A DNA stretch of 64,000 nt from Gymnopus androsaceus JB14. Lineage: Eukaryota; Basidiomycota; Agaricomycetes; Agaricales; Omphalotaceae. Below, piece by piece: positions 35,044 to 46,448 of the stretch. The notes under the pieces were generated by a model. It was not told the origin of the DNA. It searched no databases and saw only the letters and a list, made by a program, of their open reading frames with translations. Numbering within the stretch: the first letter of the stretch is position 1; the number at the start of each line of letters is the position of its first letter. The stretch spans positions 117,352 to 181,351 of the forward strand of contig ML769441.1 in assembly GCA_009733575.1 (NCBI GenBank). The letters are read 5' to 3'. The position numbers and the translations under genes were made by a program.

Positions 35044-36013
35044 CCCCCCCTTGACCAGCATTGAGTCTGAGCATACTGACCCAGCATGTATGTAGGGTCC
35101 TGTGTAACGGTTTGGTGAGTATGTCTGCAAAGTTTTCTTTGTTGGAAATATAGATGATGTCGATTTGTTGTTTAAGGATGCAGTCTTGGATAAAGTGTTC
35201 TTGAATTGATATGTGCTTCATTTTGCTATGAGCATGAGGGTCATGAGTGCACGCGATTGTACCCTGGTTGTCGCAGAAGATGGTGGTTGGGGAATATTGA
35301 GGAAAGCCTAGTTCAGCGAGGAGGTTTTGAAACCAAAGTACCTCTCGAGTGCAATGCGTTGATACCAGATACTCAGCCTTGCAAGATGATAATGCAATGT
35401 CACCTTGTTGCTTCAAGCTCCATGATAGAGGTGAGTTACCCATCATGATAATGAAACTGGATATAGATTTCCTTCTGTCGCCCATTCCCCAGTCTAAATC
35501 TGAGAGCGCTCATATCATTGGGTATATGATGTTGGATGACCCTAAAACTGTCCTGTGTGATTCTGTGCCCTTTAGGTATCAAAGGAGGTGTTTCACAGCG
35601 GCGATGTGAGATGGTCCTGGGTTCACCATGTAACCTGCTAGTTCTCGGATGGTGTAGCTTATGTCTGAGTGAGAACATGTTCCCAGATACATACATTTCC
35701 TGACCACAGCTCCGTAAGGGAATTTGTCGACCACTTTCTGCTCCTCAGGTGTGAGTGGAGTTGTCTGTGGTGATAGGTGTTTGCCTGGATCCATGGGAGT
35801 GTGTACAGGGTTGCAATTGTCAAATCCAAATTCTTGGAGTATTGATTGGACGTAGGTGTGCTGGTCAATCTTTAGAGTGTGTGCTTGTCTGTTTTGTGTA
35901 ATGCTGCATCCAAGGTGGAAGTTTGGGCTGCCGTTGTTGGTGATTTTGAAGAGAGAGGCAAGGGCGTTGATGACTGCATCAGATTCCTTCTTGGAGGTCG
36001 ATGCAATGAGCAT
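35006..36013 (-). pseudogene. Copia reverse transcriptase end and RNase H
   Basis: The frame starting at 36013 reads LIASTSKKESDAVINALASL through HLGCSITQNR to the conserved RT end region. The RNase H domain follows (SWSLKQQGDIALSSCKAEY, FCDNQGTIACTHDP, HISIQEHFIQD, DILTKPLHRTLH). The catalytic YVDD of the RT palm appears as FADA just upstream of 36013. A frame change occurs near 35480. It sits at the element's 3' end, running into the LTR. Confidence 0.88.
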
Positions 36014-36019
36014 GGCATC

Positions 36020-36385
36020 AGCAAAAAGGGGTTAAACCTATGATGACACCTAGGGAGCCTAGGCTACCCTGATCACCTTGGTCACCCTGGTAACCTTGGG
36101 TCTTCCAGGCTACCCCAGGCTACCTTAGGCTACCTCAGGTTTCCTCAGGTTCCTCAGGTTAGCTCAGGTTTACTCAGGTTTACTCAGGTTTACTCAGATT
36201 GCCTCAAATTCCCAAGGTTTATCACTAAATCCTAGGCAACCTAGGTGACCTCAAAGAAACTGAGGCAGTCTAGGCAACCTAGGTGGCCTAGGAGACCTAG
36301 GTATCCTTAGATTCCCTTAAGTCTCTTTAGGTCATTGTGGGTCAACCTAAAGTCAGCCCTGGGCCCAGACCATTTTTCCTGATGT
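36020..36385. repeat. Low-complexity insert in the copia RT (CCTAGG / CTCAGGTTTA words)
   Basis: This stretch consists of degenerate 9-12-bp words: CCTAGG palindromes at both flanks and a run of CTCAGGTTTA in the centre (36120-36205). It interrupts the RT exactly between KGLYVLKQSG and the FADA motif, in place of about 60 codons. It has no coding sense. It looks like a satellite-type sequence captured by, or grown within, the element. Confidence 0.8.
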
Positions 36386-37140
36386 GTCATCTACGCCCAG
36401 ACTGTTTTAGTACGTACAGTCCCTTTCGAAGCCTCCAATAACCAGATCCAGCAATGGAGGGTTTTTGCATATATATTTCTTTGTCTAGAGGACCGTTCAG
36501 GTAAGCTGTTTTGACATTGACTTGTCATAGCTCCATGTCATGTTCGGCGGCTAGGGCAAGGATGGTTCGCATTGATTCCCAATGGGCAACCAGCATGGAA
36601 GTGTAAGTGAAGTCTTGACCAGGGATTCGTGTGAATCCCTTTGCGACCAATCTGGCCTTGAACTGGGCTATGAGGCCATCCTTGTCGTGTTTGATTCATA
36701 GGACCCATTTTGAGCCTACCGCTTTCCTTCCCTGAGGTAGTTCATCTACTTCCTCATAGACACCCTTTTCCTTTAATGACTTGAGTTCCTCATATATTGC
36801 CACCAACCAATATGTCCAGTATATGGATGATTGGGCTTCCTGTACTGATTGTGGGTCTTTCTCCTCTGAATTGTCAATTGGTTCAGTGAGGGCAGCACCA
36901 GCGTAATTTATTTTGGTTTTGACAAAGCTTTGAGCAAGTGAGGGAAAGTCTGACTCGTCGCATTCAATACTGAGCTCTTCGTTGGTACTGAGGATGTGTT
37001 TGAGTAGGTCTGAGTGCCCCCCCTCATCCGCTGTACCAACATGATTCACAACGTAACAAGCTGGGAGTCTTTGCACATGACCACTGCGCCTGGGTTCAAG
37101 CAATTCATTTGAAGGATCCTCCATTTTAATGTCTTCATCT
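36386..37140 (-). pseudogene. Copia RT, N-terminal part
   Basis: Reads AIYEELKSLKEKGVYEEVDE, then GSKWVL, KARLVAKGFTRIPGQDF and NVKTAYLNGPLDKEIYMQKP, the usual start of Ty1/copia RT, with a stop after SKWVL and the first catalytic Asp of the DVKTAF motif changed to Asn (QVNVKTAY). It is truncated by the insert at 36385. Confidence 0.85.
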
Positions 37141-37319
37141 GTGGAGGACCTGCATTAAATCGGAAGTTAATTTATAACTCGTGTTTGAGTACGTTGTTGT
37201 GTACTTACACAGTTGACGGGACACCATCTTGTGGCTTGGGAGGTAACAATATGCCATCTTGTGGCTTTAATCTGTAGTTACAGAATAAGTAAAATTATTT
37301 TGGGATCGGGAGTCATTAC

Positions 37320-38350
37320 TCATGGATCCAAATTGCCATCTTGTGGACTTTGGGGGTCAGCTTGTGGCCTTGGGGTCTTGGACGGGAACCGTTCACTACT
37401 GCGTTCAGCATCTTGATAGCAATGTTCTACCTCAAATGGGATATTGTCCCATAGGAGTTCTGATGGTGGTGGAGTAGGTAAGGAAGTGGGAAAGCCATGG
37501 AATGTAACGTCACATTGAGCCTGCACTGTGCGGGAGTGGGGCAAATAAATTAGGTACCCTTTTGAATCCCTTGCGTAGCCGACGAAACGTCCCTCCTCCC
37601 CTCGTTCTGTAACCTTGTTTAGGCTGTCAGATTTGGACTTCCTCAATGTGACCAAGGATCCGAATGGACGGATGTGGGATAAATCCGCGCATTTCTTGAG
37701 GATGCTTTTGAAAGGCGTTTTATCTGGTGGTAAGGCTGAGTGAGGGATACGGTTCTTTATGTGTACACTGGCTTGGGTGGAAAGAGGCCAGAACCAGTGG
37801 GATAGATTGCCATTGACAAGCATGGACCACATCATGAATTTGATGGTTTGAATGGTTTGCTCAGCAATGCCATTCTGCTGGTGAGCGTTGGGTATTGGTT
37901 TCTTGTAAGAGATGCTAACTTTCTTGCAATAAGATTCGAAGGCACCAGATACAAGTTCTGGGACATTATCTACCCTTAGGACACATACAGGGTATCCAAG
38001 GTATTGTTCTGCAGCCAGGTGGAATTCATCGAAGCATTTAATGGTGTTGTCTCTGGTCTTCAAGAAGAAGATCCATATATAGCATGAGTGGTCATCAACA
38101 AAGATTATGAAGTAGCAAAATGAACCTTAGCCAAGGGGAAGGGTACCGCAAATATCAGAATGAATTCGAAAGAGAGGGCAATCAGCTCGTGTATAGGATT
38201 GCTTGGGGAAGGGAAGCCATTTGATATTGGCCAACATGCATATACAGCAATTCCTGACCTCCACCGCATTGATGGGTAGGGCAGTTGTGGCGCGCTTGAG
38301 GTCTTTAACATCTACATGGCCCATTAGACGGTGGTAAAACCCAACCATTT
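37320..38350 (-). pseudogene. Copia integrase
   Basis: GAG-pre-integrase and integrase core in two frames. The zinc-binding start reads HRLMGHVDVKDLKR, with C-x2-C changed (NCCICML). The core reads DDHSCYIWIFFLKTRDNT, then RVDNVPEL (normally RSDNGGEF), then QQNGIAEQTIQT containing the third catalytic residue. The linker ends RFVGYARDSKGYLIYLP. A frameshift lies near 38100. The residues needed for activity are partly changed. Confidence 0.88.
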
Positions 38351-38497
38351 GGCCATTTCGGACTCTGAACCCGGACCAAACAATGCTGTAACATCAGGTA
38401 CCATTCCCACAATCACTACTGATTGTGAGGAAGCTGCTGGAGTACTCAGATTGGGTTCCAGTGCTTGTATCAGAGTTACATCCATCTGGTACAAGTC

Positions 38498-39670
38498 TCA
38501 TACAATGGACCCAAGAGCAAAAGGCACGCTCTTTGCATTGTAGTAGGTGATTTTGCCATCTCTGGTTTGAATACTGACACCTTTCCTATTGAGGTTGCAG
38601 TGGGCTGAAGGGATATGGAGGACATTGGACAACGAGAAGTTCCTGTGAGATCCACCAAACTTTGCTTTCAACACAATGGTTCCCTTTCCGATCGCTACAG
38701 CGGACAGTTTCGAGCCAAAACTGTGCAAATTGAGTGGTGATTCCAGTTTGGCGTAGTCATGGAAGAGTCTTCTGTCTTGAAATATGTGCCTAGTCACGCC
38801 TGTGTTGTGATTGATGGAGTTGTCCTGTGGGATATCAACATTCAATGCTGCTGCATTGATATGGACTTCCTCGTTGGGTCTGATTTCGTCTTCCTTGTTG
38901 ACCATTCCACCCTTGACTTCCATCATGAATGCAAAGCTATCTGCAACTTGCCCTAGAACTTCATTCACTTCTTCCTCAGTAGCCTGTCCATAGTTAGCAG
39001 ACACTACATGTTGACTCGGATCTCCTTCCTCAGCCATTCCCACTCGCTCTTGCTGTCCATCCTGGTCAGCCTTTGCCTTTTCTATGGCCAATTTCCTTTG
39101 CGACGCCGCTCTAGCCTCAGGTGAAAGGTGCAGGTCCTTCTGGCCCCTGAAGTTTAGAGGGTATTGACCAACTTTACCCCCACCATATACAAAGCACTCC
39201 ATTTTTGTGTGGCCGACTGGGAATAGGCAGTATGTGTTGTTGCATATGAGGTTGGGATTGGAACAATTTCTGGAAGGGTATGGTTTCCCTTTTTGGTCAT
39301 TCCTGGCTGATTGTTGTTTGGAGGTAGTAGGAGCAGCATTGGGCATGAATTTGGGGTTTGCTGCATAGACACCTGCTACAGTATGTTCCTTCCCTTTCCC
39401 TTTCCCTGTCACTACTATAGCGTTGATGGATGCCATGGATGGGGCGATCCCTTGTTCAATTTCTTCTGTCTGCAATTGCTGGATAACTTGTCCAGAAGTT
39501 AGTGGTCTTCCGGATGCCTCTCCTTCTCTCATTTGCTTTTGTAGATCATCTCGACAGTATCTCCAGGAGTCTTGTGTTGACATGAGCACAATAAGGTGTT
39601 TCGCAAATTCCGAGTCAGGCATCATGCCCGGATCTGCATTGTGAAGCCTCCCATATAACTGGATCATCAT
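38498..39670 (-). pseudogene. Copia gag C-terminal part and protease
   Basis: A long open frame of 390 codons. It begins LYGRLHNADPG, contains a zinc-knuckle-like stretch (CNNTYCLFPVGHTKMEC) followed by GGGKVGQYP, and then the aspartic protease, where the catalytic DSG/DTG reads NTG (NHNTGVTRHIFQDRRLF). An upstream stretch to about 39805 (AHAAWFALKNKYEPANS) belongs to the same gag but is separated by a stop. Confidence 0.85.
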
Positions 39671-39812
39671 TTGAAGCCAGAGTACTGGGTCATCTCCATT
39701 GCAGCTATTGCCAATGATCTACTGTTTTATGGCAATTGCGGTGAGACTGTTGGCAGGCTCGTACTTGTTCTTAAGGGCAAACCATGCTGCATGGGCACTC
39801 GTACATCCTTAG

Positions 39813-41555
39813 ACAATGATGAGTTAGATTTGTGCTAGGTATGAAAACCAACCAAACAATAATCACCCCAATCAGATATAATCCAAAAGGTTTAATTTAA
39901 TGCGAGGAAGGAGGTTGTCAAAGGTTCCCTTGACTACTAATTGATTCAAAGAGAAAAAGCACTTGACAGTTGACACAGATAGTGCACAATGAACAAGGTT
40001 TTATATTTGGAGGGAGGTTTTGAAAAGCCAACCAACGTACAACGATGTGCTGAACTAATCGAGGGGAAAGCAAACACCAAAGCATGGGTCAAGTACGCCG
40101 ACTCAACAAACAACTTTGCGTATCTCAGGAGCCTTTACATTGCCGTGCAATGATACTCCAACTCTCAGGGATTCCTGCGAGTTACCTAACAAGCTTATAC
40201 GACCGCCGCGCAAGTCACTCGAGTAGGCATTTTTAACACACTCAGCGAAGAGCGGGCAAGGGGTAGAATCTGTTGGTAAAGCTAGGTAACACTCCGAGAA
40301 GCTTCCTCCCTAAAACTAGACCAAGCCAACACTTGGGTCCAAGACCTTTCCTAATCAACAACGGGCTCGTCAAGGTGTGCACGTTAGGCTCCACCTGCGG
40401 TCCTAAGACTGATGTGACCTCTCTTTGAGATGAAAATCAGGAATGCTCGACTTAATAGCCGGGAAGTAGAATGAATTGCCTCAGTATTATCGAGGTTACA
40501 AGAAGGCCACCCGTTTCAAAGGTTGCAGAGGACGATGCAGACGCGTCTGAGCATGTACGAATCACTACAGGTCCTAAGATAGAACTGCATTTCAGGTATC
40601 AAGTCTAACTTTTTATTCCAAGATAGAATAGCTACCCTTATATACTGAGCAAGATATATGAAAATAGGAAAATGAGAGAAACTGAGCGAGATAGGATGAA
40701 ACAGAGTAAGTAAAATAGAAAAAGATAAATAATGTCCATATATGCGTGTATACTATGGTTTTGCCTCGACGTTTTCCTGCCTCGTTTGTTTGTCTTCCTT
40801 GATTGGGTCGACTTTTGGGATTTTGGTCCGAATCGACTCAAGTCATTTGCCTTTTTACAAGGCTCGCCAGTTCCTTTAGCAGAACAGCCCTCGGAAGTAT
40901 TTCTATGTTTTTCCTTGCCAATGGGAGACTGGTTATCATCCCTAGTTCCGCGCGGTCTCGAGTCTAGATGTCTGGTAGCATATGGATCTTGGTAAAACGC
41001 TGAGGCTTGGATAGAAATACTCCTTGGTCCTTCCGTACTCTAGAAGTAGCTACAGCAAGTGGGTCATGTGGCCGCGTTGGACTGCCGCGGCTATCTGCCT
41101 GGGCGCTTTCCAGCGAGTGTCAACTTTGAGGACACCCGTTAGGGTACTTCCTCATCTCGGTCCACCTTGCTTTGTTTAATAAACTTGAGCGTCGTTTAGA
41201 CTCCTCGTTGAGCTGATCGCGGAAGCGATGCCTCATTAAGACTTCGATCCCTTGGGTATATCCTTTGATGACCTAGCCTAGTATAACTGGTATGTGGGCT
41301 TGTTTATCTGCCTCGGTCAGCAACTTGTTATCCAACAAGCTTGCCTCGCTACACCATACCGCGCATAGGACTTTGATCGAGGCGCATTTACAAAGTTAAG
41401 TATGGTACCATTGCACGTACCGTTACTCTGCAACCTCTTGGGTAGAATAGGTCCTCGGTAGATTTTAACTATCAGCTCGGGCTCACTATAGTTCTCTTAT
41501 TGACCGTGTTTTGTTACAAACAGAACCTAGGATTATTGGTTCTGCGCAGTTCTAG
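39813..41555. mobile_element. About 1.7-kb non-coding insert within copia gag
   Basis: Copia gag is interrupted between a left part ending near 41562 and a right part resuming at about 39808. Six bases, CCTTAG, occur at both junctions (39807-39812 and 41556-41561), so a target duplication is possible. The insert has no transposase or RT, keeps more CG dinucleotides than the host element, and has no clear TG...CA ends. A solo LTR of a large retrotransposon or a non-autonomous element are the options. A perfect inverted repeat CAGAACC...GGTTCTG lies at 41521-41544. Confidence 0.65.
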
Positions 41556-42000
41556 CCTTAGCTGAAAAATCAGTGTATCAACGACATATAACTTCTGAAC
41601 AGGGATGGCTTTGACAATAGCGGATAGTGTTTTCTTGTTGCTGTCAAGCCAGGTTTTCACTTCCTCTTTTGCAGCTTGGACTAGTATCTCGTTGCCAGGG
41701 ATTCGGATTGTCACTTTCTGACCTTGATTGTTTATCCCCTCAACCTGTTTGCTGGTTTGGAGTTCGGGAATCATGGGAGGATTATATTCTGGACCGTCAA
41801 TGAACTTCCAGTAACCGGTGGCATCGAGTTCAAGGGTTGACTTCATCCTGAACTCATTGTAGTTGTTTGAGCCATCTTTGTTATCCTTTATAGGGGTAAG
41901 AGTGAGTCGTCTCCAATCCAATTTCTCTTTGTCGTTGCTAATTTTGGACATGGTGAAGTTATTGGATTGTGGAGATGAGCTTTTGAGTGGAGGCAAGAGA
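41556..42000 (-). pseudogene. Copia gag N-terminal part
   Basis: ATG near 41996 or 41951. The frame reads WRRLTLTPIKDNKDGSNNYN, then FRMKSTLELDATGYWKFIDG and VVDTLIF, a Ty1/copia gag start (normally W-L-NY-x-W with LD-x-W-x-I-G). The frame is lost at the insert. Confidence 0.8.
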
Positions 42001-42086
42001 GTTTAAGGTTCGAGGTATTCTGGTAGGGATTTTTACTCCTATAGATATTGTGTATGCAGATTGTTTAGAGCTCGGGGCCCATAACC

Positions 42087-42302
42087 TGTGAAAGGTTATA
42101 TTGAGCGTAATAAAGTATATTCGTAATATCTGGTATGGAGCAAGCAAGCTGAAGTGAGTAAAGTAAAGTGAGGTAAAATAGTCCGACATACCTGGTACGG
42201 AGCAAGCAAGCTAAAGGGGCTTGCTCCGTCCCAGGATGGTAAGTATGCCCAATCCGGAACCTAATCAGTTGCAATGTGACGCATGGTCATCAACCGCTGA
42301 CA
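42087..42302 (-). repeat. 5' LTR of the copia element
   Basis: 216 bp. Differs from the other LTR at about 13 sites, 12 of them transitions, almost all where one LTR has CG and the other TG or CA. Confidence 0.95.
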
Positions 42303-43384
42303 CCAGGCTTTGAATTTACAGCCTATATCCCTATATGAGCTAGTTTACAATCCATTGGAATCCTTCGGTTAGTTATTTGGACTACAAGACTCAGTTTTCT
42401 CTTTATTCTTTTTCATCTTTTCCATTGCTTTTGTGCTCAGTCTCAATGAACTAGACCATGCTTGAGCCCAGAACACAGATTTTGTATACAAAAACTATTA
42501 CAATTGTAGGGAATGTCAATGTCTACAAATTATTTACAACTGTAGGTACAATCAATTTTGATATGGTAATACAGTCTGGTGCACAAATTTTGGGCTCTAA
42601 AGCCTCATTTGTGCTTATTTCAAGAGGCAGCAGCCCTAACCCTAACCCCAACCCCTAACTGCTAACCCAGTATGTTTGGCAATGCCAGACTAGCTCTCTG
42701 ATGTTAGGGTTCACCCTTCAGGTGAACCTTACTGAGAGCTAGCCACGGCATTGCAGAGAAAGAAAAAAGAAAAAAGAAATTAAACTGAGACCTGATATAT
42801 CAGAGGTTCGAACACCCATTGCCAGGTAGCGCATAATTCCCTTCAGATGAGCTGACTGAGAATACCATTATGCCATTAGGCACATGTACGGTAATAATCT
42901 AATTGAAATATACTACATTGGCACTGCTACATTGTAAGTAATTTGTTGACATTGGTATTATTTACACTTGTAAGTGATTGTAAACAAATCCAATGCCATA
43001 GGTTGCATGCTTACATTGATCTAATACAACAATATATGGACTGTATTCCAATTCTTTTCACTTCTGAGTTGAACTTCTATTCAGTGGGTTTCATCAGAAC
43101 AAATTAATCACACCAGCTGTAATGACTCCTGGGGATTTGAGAGCCTTAGGAATCATGCACACAAGTACTACTGGATTGTATTCAGTTGTACCCCAAGGTG
43201 ATAGTTAAAAGCTAAGGTAATTATACTATATAATTACTATAATGTAGAATATTGGCAGGCAGGGGAACACACTGCTGCAGCCTGCCTATAAAGGCTGAGG
43301 TCCTGCTGATCAGGGATCAGGGGCATTACACCAACCCATGACAGAACAGGTAAGAGATTTAATTGACAAATTGCATCAGGCTCA
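42303..43384. other. AT-rich spacer with telomere-like tract and hairpin
   Basis: No gene seen. At about 42633-42668 the sequence reads CCCTAACCCTAACCCCAACC and onward, a short interstitial telomere-like tract. Directly after, 42672-42765 is a foldback: GCAATGCC...CTAGCTCTCTGA...TTAGGGTTCACC pairs with GGTGAACCTTACTGAGAGCTAG...GGCATTGC. The rest is AT-rich, CpG-poor relic DNA. Confidence 0.6.
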
Positions 43385-43998
43385 CACCACCACCAGGCTG
43401 AAGCATATTGGGAAATAAATTATTCCAATACCTATGTGAAACATACTTTTTTCAGAAAAATATAGAAAATAAATATTTCAATGGACTGATGAATAAATTA
43501 AATCCAACCTTCTGAATTTAGAACTTTTTACAGACATGCAAAAGAAAAACTTTCAATTGGACTCTGGAAAAAATAATGTCAATGTGGACTTGAAAGCCCT
43601 GTTTTTACAATAAGAGCGAAATTAATTATTTCAAAGAACAATTCAATTTTCCACTGAAAGATTACCTTTCGCTGCCCGGTTTGGCAGCGGACCGTCCCGC
43701 CGAGAACTGAAGTATTGTCTTCCGGGAACCAGCTGAAAGGTCCTTTGAGACAGTTACCTTCACTCTTGTTGCAAGTGAAAGCATTCAGTCCAACAATGAA
43801 ACCATTCTTTTCAGAGATCAATTGAAAATGTTCTTTTGGAAGTCTATCTAAAATTCAAAATTCAGAGGGCCTGAATATGATTCCTTCATAAATTCATTGA
43901 AATATTTTTTTAATGAAAAAGTACATTTACCTGATGTACTGAAATAATTCATTTCTCTCGCAGTGCTTCAGTATGGCTGAAGTATAATCATTGGCAGT
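43385..43998. mobile_element. Decayed relative of the 8764-9650 transposon
   Basis: The left side (GCTGAAGCATATTGGGAAATAA...CAGAAAAATATAGAAAATAAATATT) and right side (GTACATTTACCTGATGTACTGAAATAATT...TGCTTCAGTATGGCTGAAGTATAATCATTGGCAGTG) match the ends of the 8764-9650 element. The right end here keeps the full ...GGCAGTG terminus. The left inverted repeat is damaged. A GC-rich stretch at 43670-43730 is unlike the rest. Confidence 0.7.
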
Positions 43999-44977
43999 GT
44001 GTTCACAAACTTTATATACAGAAGTGGATATGGAGGTAACATGATGTGTGGAGCGGCCGGACAACCGACGGCCAAGGACTTTCTAACATAGCTGATGAAT
44101 AGATTAGTCGTTAGTCAGTGAGGGTTGCAGTGTCACCGATCACTCAGATGCACGGCGTACTCTACTAGAAAAGAAAAATATTATTGTAGTTCAGTATACA
44201 GCTCACGGACAGTTAGAGCCGGGCCAAGAGGTCTGGACTTCTGTGATACCTAGTTAAAGTGATAACATCAGGAATCTGAGTCGAACAGTCAGTCTCTCAT
44301 CTGATCCACCGGAATGATCCTTAATCCCTGATGCGCATATGGTAGTTCTCTGGATTCACCGGCTAGTTCGGCTCTTGGATCCATGCCGTGTAATATACTT
44401 CCTTCCTTCCTTCCGTGTGGCTGTATTTACCCGCACCCGACTTCCGGAACTCAATCGTGCACTCTTACAGTTACTCTCCGGGCCTCTTAACAGGGCCAAT
44501 CCCTATTTATACTTTCTTTCTCTCGAGATCAGAGCTGCCATAAATTTCAGGTTACAATTTTTTAATTTGGAGCTCAACTCCTCTCCAAAATGATGAAATC
44601 CCGCATACTCTGATGAGCTGTAGAGCTCTTGGATGGAATCTGAAACTGATATCTGCATTGGTTGGTAAACACTCTGAGGAATAAGCAAATTTATTACTGA
44701 CTCATGTAGCATTACAATTATTCTCCTGCGACGCCCTCTGACCTCTTTGCGATGGATTGAACTCGCATCTGCAGAGTGATTGTTTGGGCCGGCTGTTCCC
44801 TCGTGGGACCCGCGACAGGGCGGAACCGAGTATCCATCTATCTATCTATCTATCTATCTATCTCTGATCACATCTTGCAGGCTGCCATTGCCCTGCTAAA
44901 CCCCCACCCACGTATATATATCTGAAGGAAGGATAAGGACAACCAACAACTTTTCATATCAGCTTCGTCCAGAAATT
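43999..44977. other. Spacer with (ATCT)n microsatellite
   Basis: About seven ATCT units at 44836-44863, about 115 bases upstream of the second 7-TM gene. The stretch 44050-44830 has GC content and direct CpG use unlike its AT-rich left neighbour and may be a solo LTR or other element, but I could not define its ends. No gene seen. Confidence 0.45.
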
Positions 44978-46448
44978 ATGGAAGCTTCTGTACCCCCTCT
45001 TGACCGGATATTCTTGATCGGAATATGGGTTGAGACTCTCATATATGGTAAGCAGTCGTGCTGCTCTACCTCTCACTGTTTGCTTGGCTGACAGATTATG
45101 TGTCACAGGAATGAAGTCAGTCTCAAATCATGTTTTATGGCAGTATAACAATGACTGATCTTAAATTTATTGCGTAGCATCATTGTATTTACAGCCGCAA
45201 TTTTCGTGCTGGCTAGACTGCAAAAAGCTAGGCAAGCATCCATAAGGTATGTTTCTTCTTTTGGTACTATATAAGTTCATTAGATGCTTTTCTCTTTTCT
45301 AGATTTCTCACAGGGACTTCTATTTTCCTGATCATGTTGTCGACCGCATATGTTGGTCTTAGTCTTCGGGAACTCATCCAAGCCTTTATTTTGGGCCCAC
45401 CAGGTGGTGCCAGCCTATTTTTTGCAGATACAGCTGGGCATCTCCTCTGTTGCAAAGTTCAGTTTGCTTTGAAGTTAATGTTAGCTTATCTCATACAATC
45501 TCTCAGTGTCTACCAACACATTTTGAACAATAATTTTGCCATAGCTTTTTGCTCAAGACATCATTCTGGTAGGTCGCTTTGAAAGTTTAAATGGATTACC
45601 TAGAATCTTCATTCACGAGGCATCATGAAAGATCTGGCGCATGTGGGTAGTATACCAGCATCGGTGGATGGTCATTGTCCTTCCAGTCAGTTTTTTATTT
45701 GTTTTTCCTAAGGATTTCATAGTATCTCACTTTATATTTCTCAGTTTATCTTTGAGCTTGCTGGTGTTGGTAAGCTCTGAGGAAGTCGTTATCATTTGAA
45801 CATCACATTCTAACCCATATAACAGCAGCAGATATTTTTGCCCTATATCAAATACGCCATCCCAGCATCACTATTTTTGATCCTATGATACACAACACAG
45901 TAATCGCATACATGAGTCTCCACCTTATGATTAATGTCGGGGTCACTTCCAGTATTGCATATACGTTGTGGAAAGCAGGACGGTCCGTTCCAGAGCCTTG
46001 GCATATCCAGCCAAAGGACACATCCATATATGGGTTAATACTCACCATTGTGGAGTCTGGTGGAGTTTATACAGCAGCCATAATAGTTGCAGCCAGCCTA
46101 TATTTTTCTGGAAATGTAGCTGCACTTGCTGCAATTGATTCTCTCATGCAACTTGCTGTACGTTCTCAATATTTTAACTCCTGATAAATTGGTAATTACC
46201 TTAAACTCGCCAGACAATCACCCCGCTGCTCATTAATTGTTCGAGTGGGTTTTGGTATTCAGCATGGAGGTTCTGTCAACACCACCATCTATAGTTCACC
46301 TGCTATTCATACCAATGCAACGAAGACTCAGTTACAGAGCGGACTACGTTTTAACACCTCCGACCTGGAGAACCAAAGCACATTTGGGGATAGCACACGG
46401 GAAATGAATACCTCGAATGTTGAAGTATGGGCTCAAGAGGAAAGGTGA
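44978..46448 (+). CDS. Seven-transmembrane protein of an Agaricomycete-expanded family (2)
   Basis: Start MEASVPPLDRIFLIGIWVET, then GT donor. Later exons read FLIMLSTAYVGLSLRELIQAFILG with the family's GGASLFFAD loop; FALYQIRHPSI; VIAYMSLHLMINVGVTSSIAY; DTSIYGLILTIVESGGVYTAA; ALAAIDSLMQL; and a cytosolic Ser/Thr-rich tail ending in VEVWAQEER. The order of helices and the IVESGG-x-Y motif are shared with the gene at 16574, though the sequences are only distantly related. One extra A near 46229-46233 separates TITPLLI from IVRVGFGIQHGGS, so the tail is out of frame as given. Function of the family is unknown. Confidence 0.68.

Larger units (their letters stand above)
34828..42302 (-). mobile_element. 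Complete Ty1/copia LTR retrotransposon, inactive
   Basis: 7475 bp between two 216-bp LTRs (34828-35043 and 42087-42302), starting TGTGAAAGG and ending CTGACA, flanked by the 5-bp duplication CCAGG (34823-34827 and 42303-42307). The order gag, protease, integrase, reverse transcriptase, RNase H on the minus strand defines Ty1/copia. All domains carry stops or frameshifts, and two foreign stretches interrupt it (36020-36385 and about 39813-41555). The LTRs differ at about 13 of 216 positions. Confidence 0.95.

Noticed and set aside
36020..36385. CRISPR-like array
   Set aside because: Words are degenerate and adjacent, with no regular spacers; the organism is a fungus.
42780..42830. Possible tRNA, from a GGTTCGAACACC T-loop-like stretch
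   Set aside because: No matching acceptor stem, D-arm or anticodon arm can be folded around it.
44700..44775. Second tRNA-like stretch with GATTGAACTCGCATC
   Set aside because: The T-loop resemblance is weak and no cloverleaf closes.
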